Positions 27,100 to 35,290 of a DNA stretch of 64,000 bases are shown in pieces. The notes beneath the pieces were generated by a model. It had not been told where the DNA came from. It ran no database searches and worked only from the letters and a program-made list of their open reading frames with translations. The position numbers and the translations under genes are program-made. How positions within the stretch are numbered: the stretch's first letter is position 1; each line of letters opens with the position of its first letter. This DNA comes from Phenylobacterium sp. (GTDB lineage Bacteria; Pseudomonadota; Alphaproteobacteria; Caulobacterales; Caulobacteraceae). Location of the stretch: positions 1-64,000 of the forward strand of contig NZ_JAUXVZ010000038.1 of assembly GCF_030680185.1 (NCBI RefSeq), written 5' to 3'.

Positions 27100-28145
27100 G
27101 CCTTGGCCAGGCCCAGGCGCTCGGAATGGAAGCCCTTGTCGCGGATCGCCTGCCACCAGTCGCGGTTCTCCACATACCAGGCGACGGTCTGGGCCAGGCC
27201 CTGATCGAGGGGCGTGGCCGGCTCCCAGCCGAGCTCGGCCTTCAGCTTGGCGGCGTCGATGGAATAGCGGAAGTCGTGGCCCGGCCGGTCGGCGACGAAG
27301 GTGATCTTTTCGGCGTGCGGCGTATTGCCGGGCGCCAGCCTGTCCAGCTCGGCGCAAAGGATCTGGATCACTTCCAGATTGCGATGGGTGGAGTCCCCGC
27401 CGATGCAATAGGTCTCGCCCAGGCGGCCCTTCTGTAGCACCAGCAGCAGGGCCTGGGCGTGGTCGTCCACATGCAGCCAGTCGCGGACCTGCCGACCGTC
27501 CCCATAGACGGGGATGGTCTTGCCCTCCATGGCCCGGACCACCACCGTCGGGATCAGCTTTTCGGGAAACTGGAAGGGGCCGTAATTGTTGGCGCAGTTG
27601 GTGATCACCACCGGCAGGCCATAGGTCCGGCCCCAGGCCCGGACCAGATGGTCGGCGCCGGCCTTGCTGGCCGAATAGGGGGAATTGGGATCGTAGGGGG
27701 TCTCTTCGGTGAAGGCGCCGTCTTCGCCCAGGGCGCCGAACACCTCGTCGGTGGAGACATGGTGGAAGCGGAAGGCGTCCTTGGCCGGTGAGGACAGACC
27801 GTTCCAATAGGCCCGGGCGGCCTCCAGCAGCACGGCCGTGCCGGTGACATTGGTGCGCACGAAGTCCAGCGGCCCGTCGATGGCCCGGTCGTTGTGGCTC
27901 TCGGCGGCCAGGTGCATCACCGCGTCGGGGCGGTGACGGGCGAAGATCTCCGCCATTCTGCCAGCGTCGCAGATGTCGGCCTCTTCGAAGGCGTAGCGCG
28001 GCGAGCCCGCCACCTCCGCGACATTGTCGAGATTGGCCGAGTAGGTCAGGACGTCGAGGTTCACCACCTCGTGTCCCTGGGCGATAGCCTGGCGCACCAC
28101 CGCCGACCCGATGAAGCCGGCCCCGCCGGTGATCAGAATTTTCAT
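27096..28145 (-). CDS. rmlB: dTDP-glucose 4,6-dehydratase
   Basis: This 349-residue extended SDR enzyme converts dTDP-glucose to dTDP-4-keto-6-deoxyglucose with bound NAD+. The NAD motif [15 protein letters not shown] is at residue 3, [14 protein letters not shown] and [11 protein letters not shown] are the substrate and catalytic blocks, and [14 protein letters not shown] contains the YxxxK pair. I chose the ATG at 28145 (MKILITGG), preceded by GAAGGT; another ATG lies four codons upstream. It is first in the rmlBDA cluster and divergent from the MATE exporter gene. Confidence 0.95.
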   Translation of the reverse strand: MKILITGGAGFIGSAVVRQAIAQGHEVVNLDVLTYSANLDNVAEVAGSPRYAFEEADICDAGRMAEIFARHRPDAVMHLAAESHNDRAIDGPLDFVRTNVTGTAVLLEAARAYWNGLSSPAKDAFRFHHVSTDEVFGALGEDGAFTEETPYDPNSPYSASKAGADHLVRAWGRTYGLPVVITNCANNYGPFQFPEKLIPTVVVRAMEGKTIPVYGDGRQVRDWLHVDDHAQALLLVLQKGRLGETYCIGGDSTHRNLEVIQILCAELDRLAPGNTPHAEKITFVADRPGHDFRYSIDAAKLKAELGWEPATPLDQGLAQTVAWYVENRDWWQAIRDKGFHSERLGLAKA

Positions 28146-28302
28146 GCGGACCTTCATCTGCGGGCGTTCGTCCGCGCCCGTTCCACGGCCCTTGCTCATA
28201 CAGTGAAATGCGGCAGGCTCAAGACGGGCGGCCTTTCGCGCGGGTTGTGGCCGGCCGCTGGCCTGCCTAGAGTTGAGGTCGCGCGTACGGGGATAGTCAG
28301 TC

Positions 28303-29787
28303 TTGGAAGCCTCTACCGAAGAGCCCGTCGGCCCCGCCGCCAAGGCCCGTTCCGGTCGTCAGATGGACCTGGTCCAGGGGCCGATCGGCAAGAGCCTGAT
28401 CGCCTTCACCCTGCCCGTGCTCGGCGCCAACCTGCTCCAATCCCTGAACGGCACCGCCAACGCCGCCTGGGTCAGCCACATCCTGGGGCCGGCCGCCCTG
28501 ACGGCCACGGCCAACGCCAACAACATCCTGTTCCTGCTGCTGGGCGCGGTGTTCGGCCTGGCCATGGCCGCCAACCTGCTGATCGCTCAGGCGGTGGGGG
28601 CGGGCGACACCCATCAGGTGAAGCGGGTGGCGGGCTCCAGCACCCTGTTCTTCGCGGTCATGTCGATGGGCGTCGGGATCACCGGCATCTTCGCCACCCC
28701 CGCCATACTGGACGCCATGGGCACGCCGGGCGACGCCCGGGCCGACGCCATCACCTATCTGCGGGTGATCTTCGCGGCCATGCCGTTCATGTACTTCTTC
28801 TCGTTCGTGATGATGGCCATGCGCGGGGCTGGCGACTCCCGGACGCCCTTCTATTTCTCCCTCTGCGCCGTCGGCCTCGACATCGTCCTCAACCCGGTCC
28901 TGATCATGGGCCTGGGTCCGGCGCCGCAGCTGGGCATCGGCGGCTCGGCCGCCGCCACCCTGATCAGCCAGACGCTGACCCTGGCCGGCATGATCGTCTA
29001 TCTCTACCGCAGCGGCAGCGTGCTGGTCCTGCGGCGCGGCGAGTGGAAGATGCTGCGCCCCGACCCGGCCATCCTGCGCACCCTGGTGGTCAAGGGTCTG
29101 CCCATGGCCATGCACATGCTGGTGGTGTCGGGCGCCGCCGTGGTCATGCTGGCCTTCGTCAACGCCTATGGCTCGCAGACCGCCGCGGCCTATGCGGCCT
29201 CGATGCAGCTCTGGACCTATATCCAGATGCCGGCCATGGCGCTCGGGGCGGCGGTCTCCTCCATGGCCGCCCAGAATGTCGGGGCCGGGCGCATGGACCG
29301 GGTCGACCGCATCGCCCAGATGGGCGCCCTGTTCGCCATCGGCATGACGGCCGCGCCGGTGGTGCTGATCTATCTGGTGGAGCCCATCGTCCTGCAGCTC
29401 TTCCTGCCGGCCGACAGCGCCTCGACCCCCATCGCCCGGCATATCAACGCCCTGGCCATGTGGGGCTTCATCCCGTTCGGCGTGGCCTTCATCTTCGCCG
29501 GCGTCGTGCGGGCCACCGGCGCGGTGATCGCCCCGCTGCTGGCCATGGTCGTCTCGCTCTGGGTGGTGCGCATTCCCTTCGTCCACTTCATGACGCCGGT
29601 GCTGGGCGCCGACGCCATCTGGTGGAGCTTCCCGCTGGGCAGCGTGATGACCGTGATCCTGGCCGGGGGCTATTACCTCTGGGGGAACTGGCGGACCTCA
29701 AAGCTGATGCCCGCCCCGCCCCGCGGCGCCGCCGCCGACACCGGCCAGGCGACGCCGGCCATGGCGCCGGTGGTCGGGTCCGACTGA
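28303..29787 (+). CDS. MATE-family efflux transporter
   Basis: This 494-residue inner-membrane protein has about twelve hydrophobic segments and the MATE duplication: an N-lobe starting [20 protein letters not shown] and a C-lobe starting [21 protein letters not shown] proteins export drugs or metabolites with Na+ or H+ gradients; the substrate is unknown. The start is TTG at 28303 with GGGGA about 9 bp upstream; an ATG at 28363 ([12 protein letters not shown]) is a plausible shorter start. It is divergent from rmlB and followed by a 390-bp intergenic region. Confidence 0.9.
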   Translation: MEASTEEPVGPAAKARSGRQMDLVQGPIGKSLIAFTLPVLGANLLQSLNGTANAAWVSHILGPAALTATANANNILFLLLGAVFGLAMAANLLIAQAVGAGDTHQVKRVAGSSTLFFAVMSMGVGITGIFATPAILDAMGTPGDARADAITYLRVIFAAMPFMYFFSFVMMAMRGAGDSRTPFYFSLCAVGLDIVLNPVLIMGLGPAPQLGIGGSAAATLISQTLTLAGMIVYLYRSGSVLVLRRGEWKMLRPDPAILRTLVVKGLPMAMHMLVVSGAAVVMLAFVNAYGSQTAAAYAASMQLWTYIQMPAMALGAAVSSMAAQNVGAGRMDRVDRIAQMGALFAIGMTAAPVVLIYLVEPIVLQLFLPADSASTPIARHINALAMWGFIPFGVAFIFAGVVRATGAVIAPLLAMVVSLWVVRIPFVHFMTPVLGADAIWWSFPLGSVMTVILAGGYYLWGNWRTSKLMPAPPRGAAADTGQATPAMAPVVGSD

Positions 29788-29840
29788 CGGCTTGCGCCTC
29801 GGCGCAGGGGGCGGTGGCGGCCCAACCCTCCGCCATCCCC

Positions 29841-29927
29841 CGTCATCCTGGGCCCTGTGCCCAGGATCCCTCGTGACGCTTGCGCCCGCCCTCGACAGGG
29901 ACCCTCGGGACGAGCCCGAGGGTGACG
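29841..29927. repeat. REP-like doublet, copy 1
   Basis: The element begins CGTCA and ends TGACG. Each arm holds its own 9-bp hairpin with a 5-base loop: ATCCTGGGC-CCTGT-GCCCAGGAT (29845-29867) and ACCCTCGGG-ACGAG-CCCGAGGGT (29901-29923). The outer flanks pair with each other while the inner hairpin stems differ in sequence. This head-to-head pair of small hairpins is the REP/BIME layout. A second copy lies at 31531-31619, beyond the acyl-CoA dehydrogenase gene. Confidence 0.8.
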
Positions 29928-30096
29928 ATTGAGAGCTTGGCGGGGTGAGGCGGACGATCGTCGTCAACCGGCAGAGCGACATAAGCGGCGTATTATCAGT
30001 TACTTAGACGATCACTTTGCCCCCGGTTGCGTCGCGCGCCTTCGCGCCTGATAATGACGGGAGGCGGCCGAGGCCGGTCGCTGCATTTTGAATTTC

Positions 30097-30125
30097 CGGT
30101 ATGCTCGGCGCCCCGAAACATACCG
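30097..30125. promoter_or_regulatory. Inverted repeat upstream of acyl-CoA dehydrogenase
   Basis: CGGTATG (30097-30103) and CATACCG (30119-30125) are perfect inverted copies whose centres are 22 bp apart, two helical turns. They lie 53 bp before the acyl-CoA dehydrogenase start. This spacing suits a dimeric repressor such as a TetR-type fatty-acid regulator, but no such gene is adjacent. Confidence 0.35.
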
Positions 30126-30177
30126 TATTTACGAAACGCCTCGCGCCAGGGCGCGGCGAGGCTCAAAGGAGGACGAC

Positions 30178-31512
30178 ATGGCCTGGGACTTTGAAACCGA
30201 CCCCGAATTCCAGAAGAAGCTCGACTGGATCGAAGACTTCATGCGCGAGGAGGTCGAACCCCTCAGCCATCTGGGCATGGCCGCCCACGGCCCGCTCGGC
30301 CGCGAGAAGTTCATCAAGCCCCTGCAGCAGAAGGTGAAGGACCAGGGTCTGTGGGCCTGCCACCTCGGCCCCGAGCTTGGCGGCCAGGGCTATGGCCAGC
30401 TCAAGCTCGGCCTGATGAACGAGAAGCTGGGGCGCAACTCCATCGCCCCCACCGTCTTCGGCTGCCAGGCGCCCGACACCGGCAACGCCGAGATCATCGC
30501 CCACTACGGCACCGACGCCCAGAAGGAGCGCTGGCTCTGGCCGCTGCTGAACGGCGAGATCCGCTCGGCCTTCTCGATGTCCGAGCCCGCCGGCGGGTCC
30601 GATCCCCTGACCTTCACCACCCGCGCGGTGCAGGACGGCAAGGACTGGATCATCAATGGCGAGAAGTGGTTCTCCACCAACGCCCGCTATTCGAAGCTGC
30701 TGGTGGTCTATGCGATCACCGATCCGGACGCCAAGGACCCCTATCGGCGCACCTCGATCTTCCTGGTGCCCACCGACACCCCCGGCGTGGAGATCATCCG
30801 CAACGTGGCCGTCGGCGCCGGCGGCGAGATCGGCAGCGGGACCGAGGGCTATATGCGCTACACCAATGTCCGGGTGGGGCCTGAGGCCCTGCTGGGCGAC
30901 CGGGGCGCGGCCTTCGTCATCGCCCAGGTCCGCCTGGGCGGCGGCCGGGTCCACCACGCCATGCGCACGGTCGGCGCCTGCCGCCATGCCCTGGACCTGA
31001 TGTGCCAGCGGGCCGTCTCGCGCACCACCCGCGACGGGCGCCTCTCGGACCTGCAGATGGTGCAGGAGCAGATCGCCGACTCCTGGATCGCCGTCGAGCA
31101 GTTCCGCCTGCTGGTCCTGCGCACCGCCTGGCTGATCGACAAGCACAAGGACTACAACAAGGTCCGCAAGGACATCGCCGCCATCAAGGTGGCCATGCCC
31201 AAGGTCTATAACGACGTGGCCACCAAGGCCGCCCACCTGCATGGCGCGCTGGGCGTATCCAACGAAATGCCGTTCATGCGGATGGTGACGAGCTCGCTGG
31301 TCATGGGCATCGCCGACGGCCCCACCGAGGTGCACAAGGTCACGCTGGCCAAGCAGATCCTCAAGGACTACCGGCCCGAGAACGAACTCTTCCCCAGCTA
31401 CCACATCCCGCGCCTGCAGGAGGAAGCCAAGGAGAAGTACGCCAAGGAGCTGAACGAGCTGAAGGAAGGCTACGCCAAGCTGAAGGCCGAACGGGAAAAG
31501 ACCCCGGCCTGA
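30178..31512 (+). CDS. Acyl-CoA dehydrogenase family protein
   Basis: This 444-residue flavoprotein oxidises acyl-CoA to enoyl-CoA, passing electrons to ETF. It shows the ACAD middle-domain motif AFSMSEPAGGSDP and the FAD/substrate block INGEKWFSTNARYS, then an all-alpha C-domain with GALGVSNEMPF near residue 380. The length resembles ACAD subfamilies that act on medium or branched substrates; the chain length cannot be fixed. I chose the ATG at 30178 (MAWDFETDPEFQ) because AAAGGAGG precedes it. The C-terminal 40 residues are Lys/Glu-rich helix. An acyl-CoA ligase follows, so the pair may activate and oxidise a fatty acid. Confidence 0.92.
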   Translation: MAWDFETDPEFQKKLDWIEDFMREEVEPLSHLGMAAHGPLGREKFIKPLQQKVKDQGLWACHLGPELGGQGYGQLKLGLMNEKLGRNSIAPTVFGCQAPDTGNAEIIAHYGTDAQKERWLWPLLNGEIRSAFSMSEPAGGSDPLTFTTRAVQDGKDWIINGEKWFSTNARYSKLLVVYAITDPDAKDPYRRTSIFLVPTDTPGVEIIRNVAVGAGGEIGSGTEGYMRYTNVRVGPEALLGDRGAAFVIAQVRLGGGRVHHAMRTVGACRHALDLMCQRAVSRTTRDGRLSDLQMVQEQIADSWIAVEQFRLLVLRTAWLIDKHKDYNKVRKDIAAIKVAMPKVYNDVATKAAHLHGALGVSNEMPFMRMVTSSLVMGIADGPTEVHKVTLAKQILKDYRPENELFPSYHIPRLQEEAKEKYAKELNELKEGYAKLKAEREKTPA

Positions 31513-31530
31513 TCGTCGGCGACACCATCT

Positions 31531-31619
31531 CCGTCATGCTCGGCCTTGTGCCGAGCATCCCTCGTCGGGGCGGGCGCAAGCTCCACGAGGGATCCTGGGC
31601 ACAAGGCCCAGGATGACGG
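31531..31619. repeat. REP-like doublet, copy 2
   Basis: The outer arms CCGTCAT...ATCCCTCG and CGAGGGAT...ATGACGG pair over about 34 bp. Inside each arm is a perfect 9-bp hairpin: ATGCTCGGC-CTTGT-GCCGAGCAT (31536-31558) and ATCCTGGGC-ACAAG-GCCCAGGAT (31592-31614). Two stem positions differ between the arms, but each change is matched in its own hairpin. This resembles copy 1 at 29841-29927 in layout and flanks. Confidence 0.82.
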
Positions 31620-31658
31620 TTGAGGGAAATGACGCGCCGCGGGCGATAAGAGAGAAAA

Positions 31659-31711
31659 CCACGAAGGACACGAAGACCACGAAGATGCTGCGGCCCCTTC
31701 GTGTCCTTTGT
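31659..31711. repeat. CACGAAGGACACGAAG-type inverted repeat
   Basis: AAGGACACGAAG (31664-31675) has a perfect inverted copy CTTCGTGTCCTT (31697-31708), and the flanks continue as further CACGAAG / TTTGTGT repeats. The right arm is followed by CCCCTCTTTTTTCTGG, so the hairpin plus T-run could end transcripts from the acyl-CoA dehydrogenase side. CACGAAGGACACGAAG arrays are recurring intergenic repeats in diverse bacteria. Confidence 0.6.
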
Positions 31712-31841
31712 GTCCCCTCTTTTTTCTGGCGCTCCGCGCCGCGCCGGATGCTCGGACTTGCCTCACGGCCAAGGCTCGGCTTTCTGAGCGCACAGGTCGC
31801 GACAAGACGACCAACCCCCACCCGAGGACACCAGGACCCCC

Positions 31842-33596
31842 ATGACCGAGACCGCCGCCAAGCCCTGGCCCGTCATGTCCATCGAAGAGGCCCACGCGCA
31901 GCTGACCGCGCCCGGCCAGCGCTTCGAGCTGGATCGGGCGGTGATCGACGGGGTCCCCACCAAGGTCTGGAAGAACGCCCCGCCCACCCTGCGCGACGTG
32001 CTGCTGAACGGCCGGGCCTTCGGCGACCGCGAATTCCTGGTCTATGAGGACGACCGCGCCAGCTTCGAGGCCTTCACCCGCGCGGTCATCACGCTGGCCC
32101 ACCAGTTGCAGGCCGACGGGGTGAGGCCCGGCGACCGGGTGGCCCTGGTCATGCGCAACCTGCCCGAATGGCCCGTGGCCTTCTTCGCCGGCGCCATCGT
32201 GGGCGCGATCGTCACCCCGCTGAACGCCTGGTGGACCGGGCCTGAGCTGGAGTTCGGCCTCGCCGATTCCGGCGCCAAGGTCGCCCTGGTAGATGACGAG
32301 CGGCTGGAGCGCATCCTCGAGCACCTGGACGCCTGCCCGGATCTCGCCCGCATCTATGTCACCCGCGCCGATGCCCTGCCCGCCGACCCGCGCCTGGCCA
32401 GGTTGGAGGAGGTGATCGGACCGGTTAACAGCTGGAAGGATCTGGCCGACCAGCCGCTGCCCGATGTGACCCTGGCGCCCGACGATGTGGCGACGATCTT
32501 CTACACCTCCGGCACCACGGGGAAGCCCAAGGGGGCGCTGGGGACCCATCGCAACCTGACGGCAAATATCCTGGCCAGCGCCTGCGCCGGCGCCCGCGGC
32601 TTCCTGCGCCGCGGCGAGCCGATCCCCGAACAGGACCCGCACAAGCTGCCGCAGCGGGTCTATCTGCTGGTGGTGCCCCTGTTTCACGTCACCGGCTGCA
32701 ATGCGACCCTGTCGCCGGCCATCAATTCGGGCGCCAAGCTGGTCCTGATGCGCAAGTGGGAGCCGGTCGAGGCCATGGGCCTGATCGAACGCGAGCGGGT
32801 GACCAACACCGGCGGCGTGCCCACCATCGCCTGGCAGCTGATCGAGCATCCGGCCCGCAAGGATTTCGACCTGTCGTCGCTCACCACCGTGGCCTATGGG
32901 GGCGCGCCCTCGGCGCCGGATCTGGTGCGCAAGATCGTGGAGACCTTCCCGGGCTCGGCGCCGTCCAACGGCTGGGGCATGACCGAGACCTCGGCCACCT
33001 GCACCACAAACATCGGCAAGGACTACGAGCATCGCCCCGACAGCTGCGGCGTCGCCCCGCCGCCCTGTGAGCTGAAGATCGTCGATCCCGCCGACGGAGT
33101 CACCGAACTGCCGGTGGGCAAGGTGGGCGAGTTGTGGGCCAAGGGTCCCAACATCGTCAAAGGCTACTGGAACCGGCCGGAGGCCACCGCCGAGACCTTT
33201 GTCGAGGGCTGGGTGCGCACGGGCGATCTGGCCTTCCTGGACGAGGAAGGCTTCTGCTTCATCGTCGACCGGGCGAAGGACATGCTGATCCGCGGTGGCG
33301 AGAACATCTACTGCGTCGAGGTGGAGAATGTCCTCTACGACCATCCCGACGTGATGGACGCCGCCCTGATCGGCCTGCCCCACCGCACGCTCGGCGAAGA
33401 GCCGGCGGCGGTGGTTCATCTCAAACCCGGCGGCCAGGCCACCGAGGACGAGCTCCGGACCTTCGTCCGGGCGCGACTGGCCAGCTTCAAGGTCCCGGTG
33501 AAGGTGGCCTTCTGGCCTGAAACCTTGCCGCGCAACGCCAATGGCAAGATCCTGAAGGCGGAGCTGAAGTCCGCCTTCGAGGATCAGCCGGCCTGA
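31842..33596 (+). CDS. Acyl-CoA synthetase (AMP-forming, FadD-like)
   Basis: This 584-residue adenylate-forming enzyme activates a carboxylic acid with ATP and CoA. It has the P-loop FYTSGTTGKPKGAL (near residue 220), the adenine motif GWGMTETSATC (near 380), the hinge region GWVRTGDLAFLDEEG and IVDRAKDMLIRGGENIY, and the catalytic lysine in NANGKILK near the C-terminus. Whether the substrate is a long-chain fatty acid or another acid cannot be told. The start ATG is preceded by GAGGACACC. It is separated from the upstream acyl-CoA dehydrogenase by 329 bp with repeats; the hemerythrin gene ends 1 bp after it, on the other strand. Confidence 0.9.
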   Translation: MTETAAKPWPVMSIEEAHAQLTAPGQRFELDRAVIDGVPTKVWKNAPPTLRDVLLNGRAFGDREFLVYEDDRASFEAFTRAVITLAHQLQADGVRPGDRVALVMRNLPEWPVAFFAGAIVGAIVTPLNAWWTGPELEFGLADSGAKVALVDDERLERILEHLDACPDLARIYVTRADALPADPRLARLEEVIGPVNSWKDLADQPLPDVTLAPDDVATIFYTSGTTGKPKGALGTHRNLTANILASACAGARGFLRRGEPIPEQDPHKLPQRVYLLVVPLFHVTGCNATLSPAINSGAKLVLMRKWEPVEAMGLIERERVTNTGGVPTIAWQLIEHPARKDFDLSSLTTVAYGGAPSAPDLVRKIVETFPGSAPSNGWGMTETSATCTTNIGKDYEHRPDSCGVAPPPCELKIVDPADGVTELPVGKVGELWAKGPNIVKGYWNRPEATAETFVEGWVRTGDLAFLDEEGFCFIVDRAKDMLIRGGENIYCVEVENVLYDHPDVMDAALIGLPHRTLGEEPAAVVHLKPGGQATEDELRTFVRARLASFKVPVKVAFWPETLPRNANGKILKAELKSAFEDQPA

Positions 33597-33597
33597 C

Positions 33598-34143
33598 TTA
33601 AGCCGCCGGCGCTTCCACGGGCTTGCCATAGACCAGCTCGGCGCCCTTCATGGACCGGGTTTCCGGGGTCGGCAGGCCGCTGGCCTTGATCTGGGCCTGA
33701 AGCTCGGCCTTGCGGGCGGCCATCTTCTCGCCGAGCGCGTCGAGGTCCACGTCGGTGCGGCGGCACTGGGCGAACATGCCCTCGGACGGCCGCTCCTCTT
33801 CCTTGACGTGGTGCTCGATCTCTTCGGACAGCACCGAGACCTTGGCGTCGTAGAAGGGATCGTCGGGCGCGCCGGCCATCAGCTCGGCGATCAGCACCTT
33901 GGCGCCGTCGTGCTCCACATAGCCTTCGTCGAGGATGTCGTCTTCGATCTTGCCGCGGAAGGTCGGATAGAAGAGCTCTTCCTCGATCAGGCTGTGAATG
34001 GTCAGCTCGGTGCAGATCTTCTCGACGATCTTGGCCTTGCGATCCTTGGAGGTCGCCTTTTCGAATTGCTCGAACAGGTCCTCCACCTCGCGGTGGTCCT
34101 GTTTCAGCAGCTTAATCGCATCGATCTTGTCGGTCTTGGCCAT
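33598..34143 (-). CDS. Hemerythrin-domain protein
   Basis: This 181-residue protein has a hemerythrin HHE cation-binding domain in residues about 8-130: the helices carry DHREVEDLFEQF, IHSLIEEELFYP, VEHDGAKVLI and EEIEHHVKEEE, the His/Glu set of a di-iron four-helix bundle. Such proteins bind O2 or NO or act in iron and oxidative-stress handling; its own function is unknown. The C-terminal 50 residues (DLDALGEKMAARKAELQ) form an added helix of unknown role. The ATG is preceded by GGGAGAGA. It is convergent with the acyl-CoA synthetase. Confidence 0.88.
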   Translation of the reverse strand: MAKTDKIDAIKLLKQDHREVEDLFEQFEKATSKDRKAKIVEKICTELTIHSLIEEELFYPTFRGKIEDDILDEGYVEHDGAKVLIAELMAGAPDDPFYDAKVSVLSEEIEHHVKEEERPSEGMFAQCRRTDVDLDALGEKMAARKAELQAQIKASGLPTPETRSMKGAELVYGKPVEAPAA

Positions 34144-34372
34144 GGGTCTCTCCCGCTGTCTGGCGCTTGCAGGCCTAACGCCGTGCGGTGGGATAGGATG
34201 CTCGGTCGGAAATGCGACTCAGGCCCCGAGAGAATTGCCAAGTCGGCCGGTTTTCCGCCAATCTGTCGCCATCCTGCGCCGGCGCGGATTTTCACGCCGA
34301 CGATCCATGACCGTTTCTCATCGCCGGCCCGCCGGCCCCATTTCAGACCGATCCCTTTTCGAGCCCCATCCC

Positions 34373-35134
34373 ATGACCGAGATCCTTGTCCCGCGGCAGT
34401 TCCGCGGCCCCCCCGTCACCGCCAATGGCGGCTATATCTGCGGCGTCCTGGCCAAGGCCGTGGGCGGCAAGGGCAGCGCCATGCTGCGCGCCGGCGTACC
34501 CCTGGATACGCCGGTCCAGCTGGTCACGGCTGAGGATGGGTCGGTCACGGCCCTGAACGCCGAGGGGCAGGTGCTGGGCCTGGCCAAGGTCGCCACCGAC
34601 GACCAGATCCCCGCCCCGCCGCCCTCGCCGGGGATCGAGGCCGCCCGCGCCGCCGCTGCGGCCTCGGCCTTCGCCACCCGCTCCCTGCACCGCGGCTGCT
34701 TCTCCTGCTGCATCGAGCGCGAGCAGGGCGAGGGCCTTGGCGTCCATGTGGGCCAGCTTCCGGGCGCCGAGCCCGGCGTCTGCGCCGGCCTGTGGGTTCC
34801 CCACGCGAATTTCGCCGGCCCCGACGGGACCATGCCCGACGAGATCACCTGGGGCGCCCTGGACTGCTCGGGCTCCATGGCCTGGTGGATCAAGACCGGC
34901 TCGCCTGTCGGCCTGCTGGGCACCATGGCCGGCGAGGTGCTGAAAGCCCCCAAGGCCGGCGAGACCTATGTGGTGGTCGCCTGGGCGCGGGAGTCCGAAG
35001 GCCGCAAGTTCTTCGCGGGCGTCGCCCTCTATGACGCCGCCGGCGAGGTGGTGGCCAGGAGCGGCCAGATCTGGATCGGCCGACCGGCCGGCGCCCCGGC
35101 CCCCGCGCCTTTGGCCTCGGCCGCCAGCGCCTGA
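34373..35134 (+). CDS. Hotdog/thioesterase-like protein of unknown function
   Basis: This 253-residue protein starts MTEILVPRQFRGPP with TANGGYICGVLA near residue 20, a pattern seen in hotdog-fold thioesterase-like proteins. A second block, DEITWGALDCSGSMAWW followed by YVVVAWARESEGRKFFAGVALYDAAGEVVA (split here), is the usual end of a hotdog domain (active-site region then the long strand). The fold call is from pattern only. An odd Cys-rich turn, HRGCFSCCIERE, lies near residue 105. The ATG at 34373 is the first methionine after the stop-free but unconserved upstream frame. It ends before a strong 13-bp inverted repeat. Confidence 0.6.
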   Translation: MTEILVPRQFRGPPVTANGGYICGVLAKAVGGKGSAMLRAGVPLDTPVQLVTAEDGSVTALNAEGQVLGLAKVATDDQIPAPPPSPGIEAARAAAAASAFATRSLHRGCFSCCIEREQGEGLGVHVGQLPGAEPGVCAGLWVPHANFAGPDGTMPDEITWGALDCSGSMAWWIKTGSPVGLLGTMAGEVLKAPKAGETYVVVAWARESEGRKFFAGVALYDAAGEVVARSGQIWIGRPAGAPAPAPLASAASA

Positions 35135-35151
35135 GGGGCTGGCTTTTCCCG

Positions 35152-35193
35152 GGGCTTTCCCGATCGGCGGCCTTCACGCTATCGGGAAAGCCC
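35152..35193 (+). terminator. Large hairpin after the hotdog-like gene
   Basis: GGGCTTTCCCGAT (35152-35164) and ATCGGGAAAGCCC (35181-35193) are perfect 13-bp inverted copies with a 16-base loop. The hairpin starts 18 bp past the stop codon. It is followed by GCGGCCGGGCATTTCCTTT rather than a pure T-run, so termination is likely but not certain. Confidence 0.55.
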
Positions 35194-35246
35194 GCGGCCG
35201 GGCATTTCCTTTCCGGAGGAACGGGCCTATACGGAATATTGACAAC

Positions 35247-35268
35247 CGCCCGGCCGAAAGGCCGGGCG
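35247..35268 (+). promoter_or_regulatory. GAAA-tetraloop hairpin before trcR
   Basis: CGCCCGGCC-GAAA-GGCCGGGCG is a perfect 9-bp stem with a GNRA loop, 22 bp before the trcR start codon and followed by GTCGTTTCTGG. It may be a leader-RNA structure affecting trcR translation, or the second part of a tandem terminator with the 35152-35193 hairpin. The sequence alone does not decide. Confidence 0.45.
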
Positions 35269-35290
35269 CCGTCGTTTCTGGAGTACGGCC

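Larger units (their letters stand above)
29788..30177. other. Intergenic region with REP doublet and two further inverted repeats
   Basis: No protein gene is visible in this 390-bp gap between the MATE gene and the acyl-CoA dehydrogenase. It holds a REP-like doublet (29841-29927), a wide inverted repeat ATTATCAG / CTGATAAT (29992-29999 and 30048-30055), an operator-sized repeat at 30097-30125 and a strong AAAGGAGG ribosome-binding site at 30164-30171. Confidence 0.7.
31513..31841. other. Intergenic region with REP doublet and CACGAAGGACACGAAG repeat
   Basis: This 329-bp gap between the acyl-CoA dehydrogenase and acyl-CoA ligase has no visible gene. It contains a REP-like doublet at 31531-31619 and a second inverted repeat at 31659-31711. 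With two structured repeats in between, the two genes are probably not on a simple shared transcript. Confidence 0.7.

Noticed and set aside
31470..33629. Minus-strand open frame of 719 codons opposite the acyl-CoA synthetase
   Set aside because: It covers the repeat-rich gap and is antisense to a strong gene; no protein family is visible.
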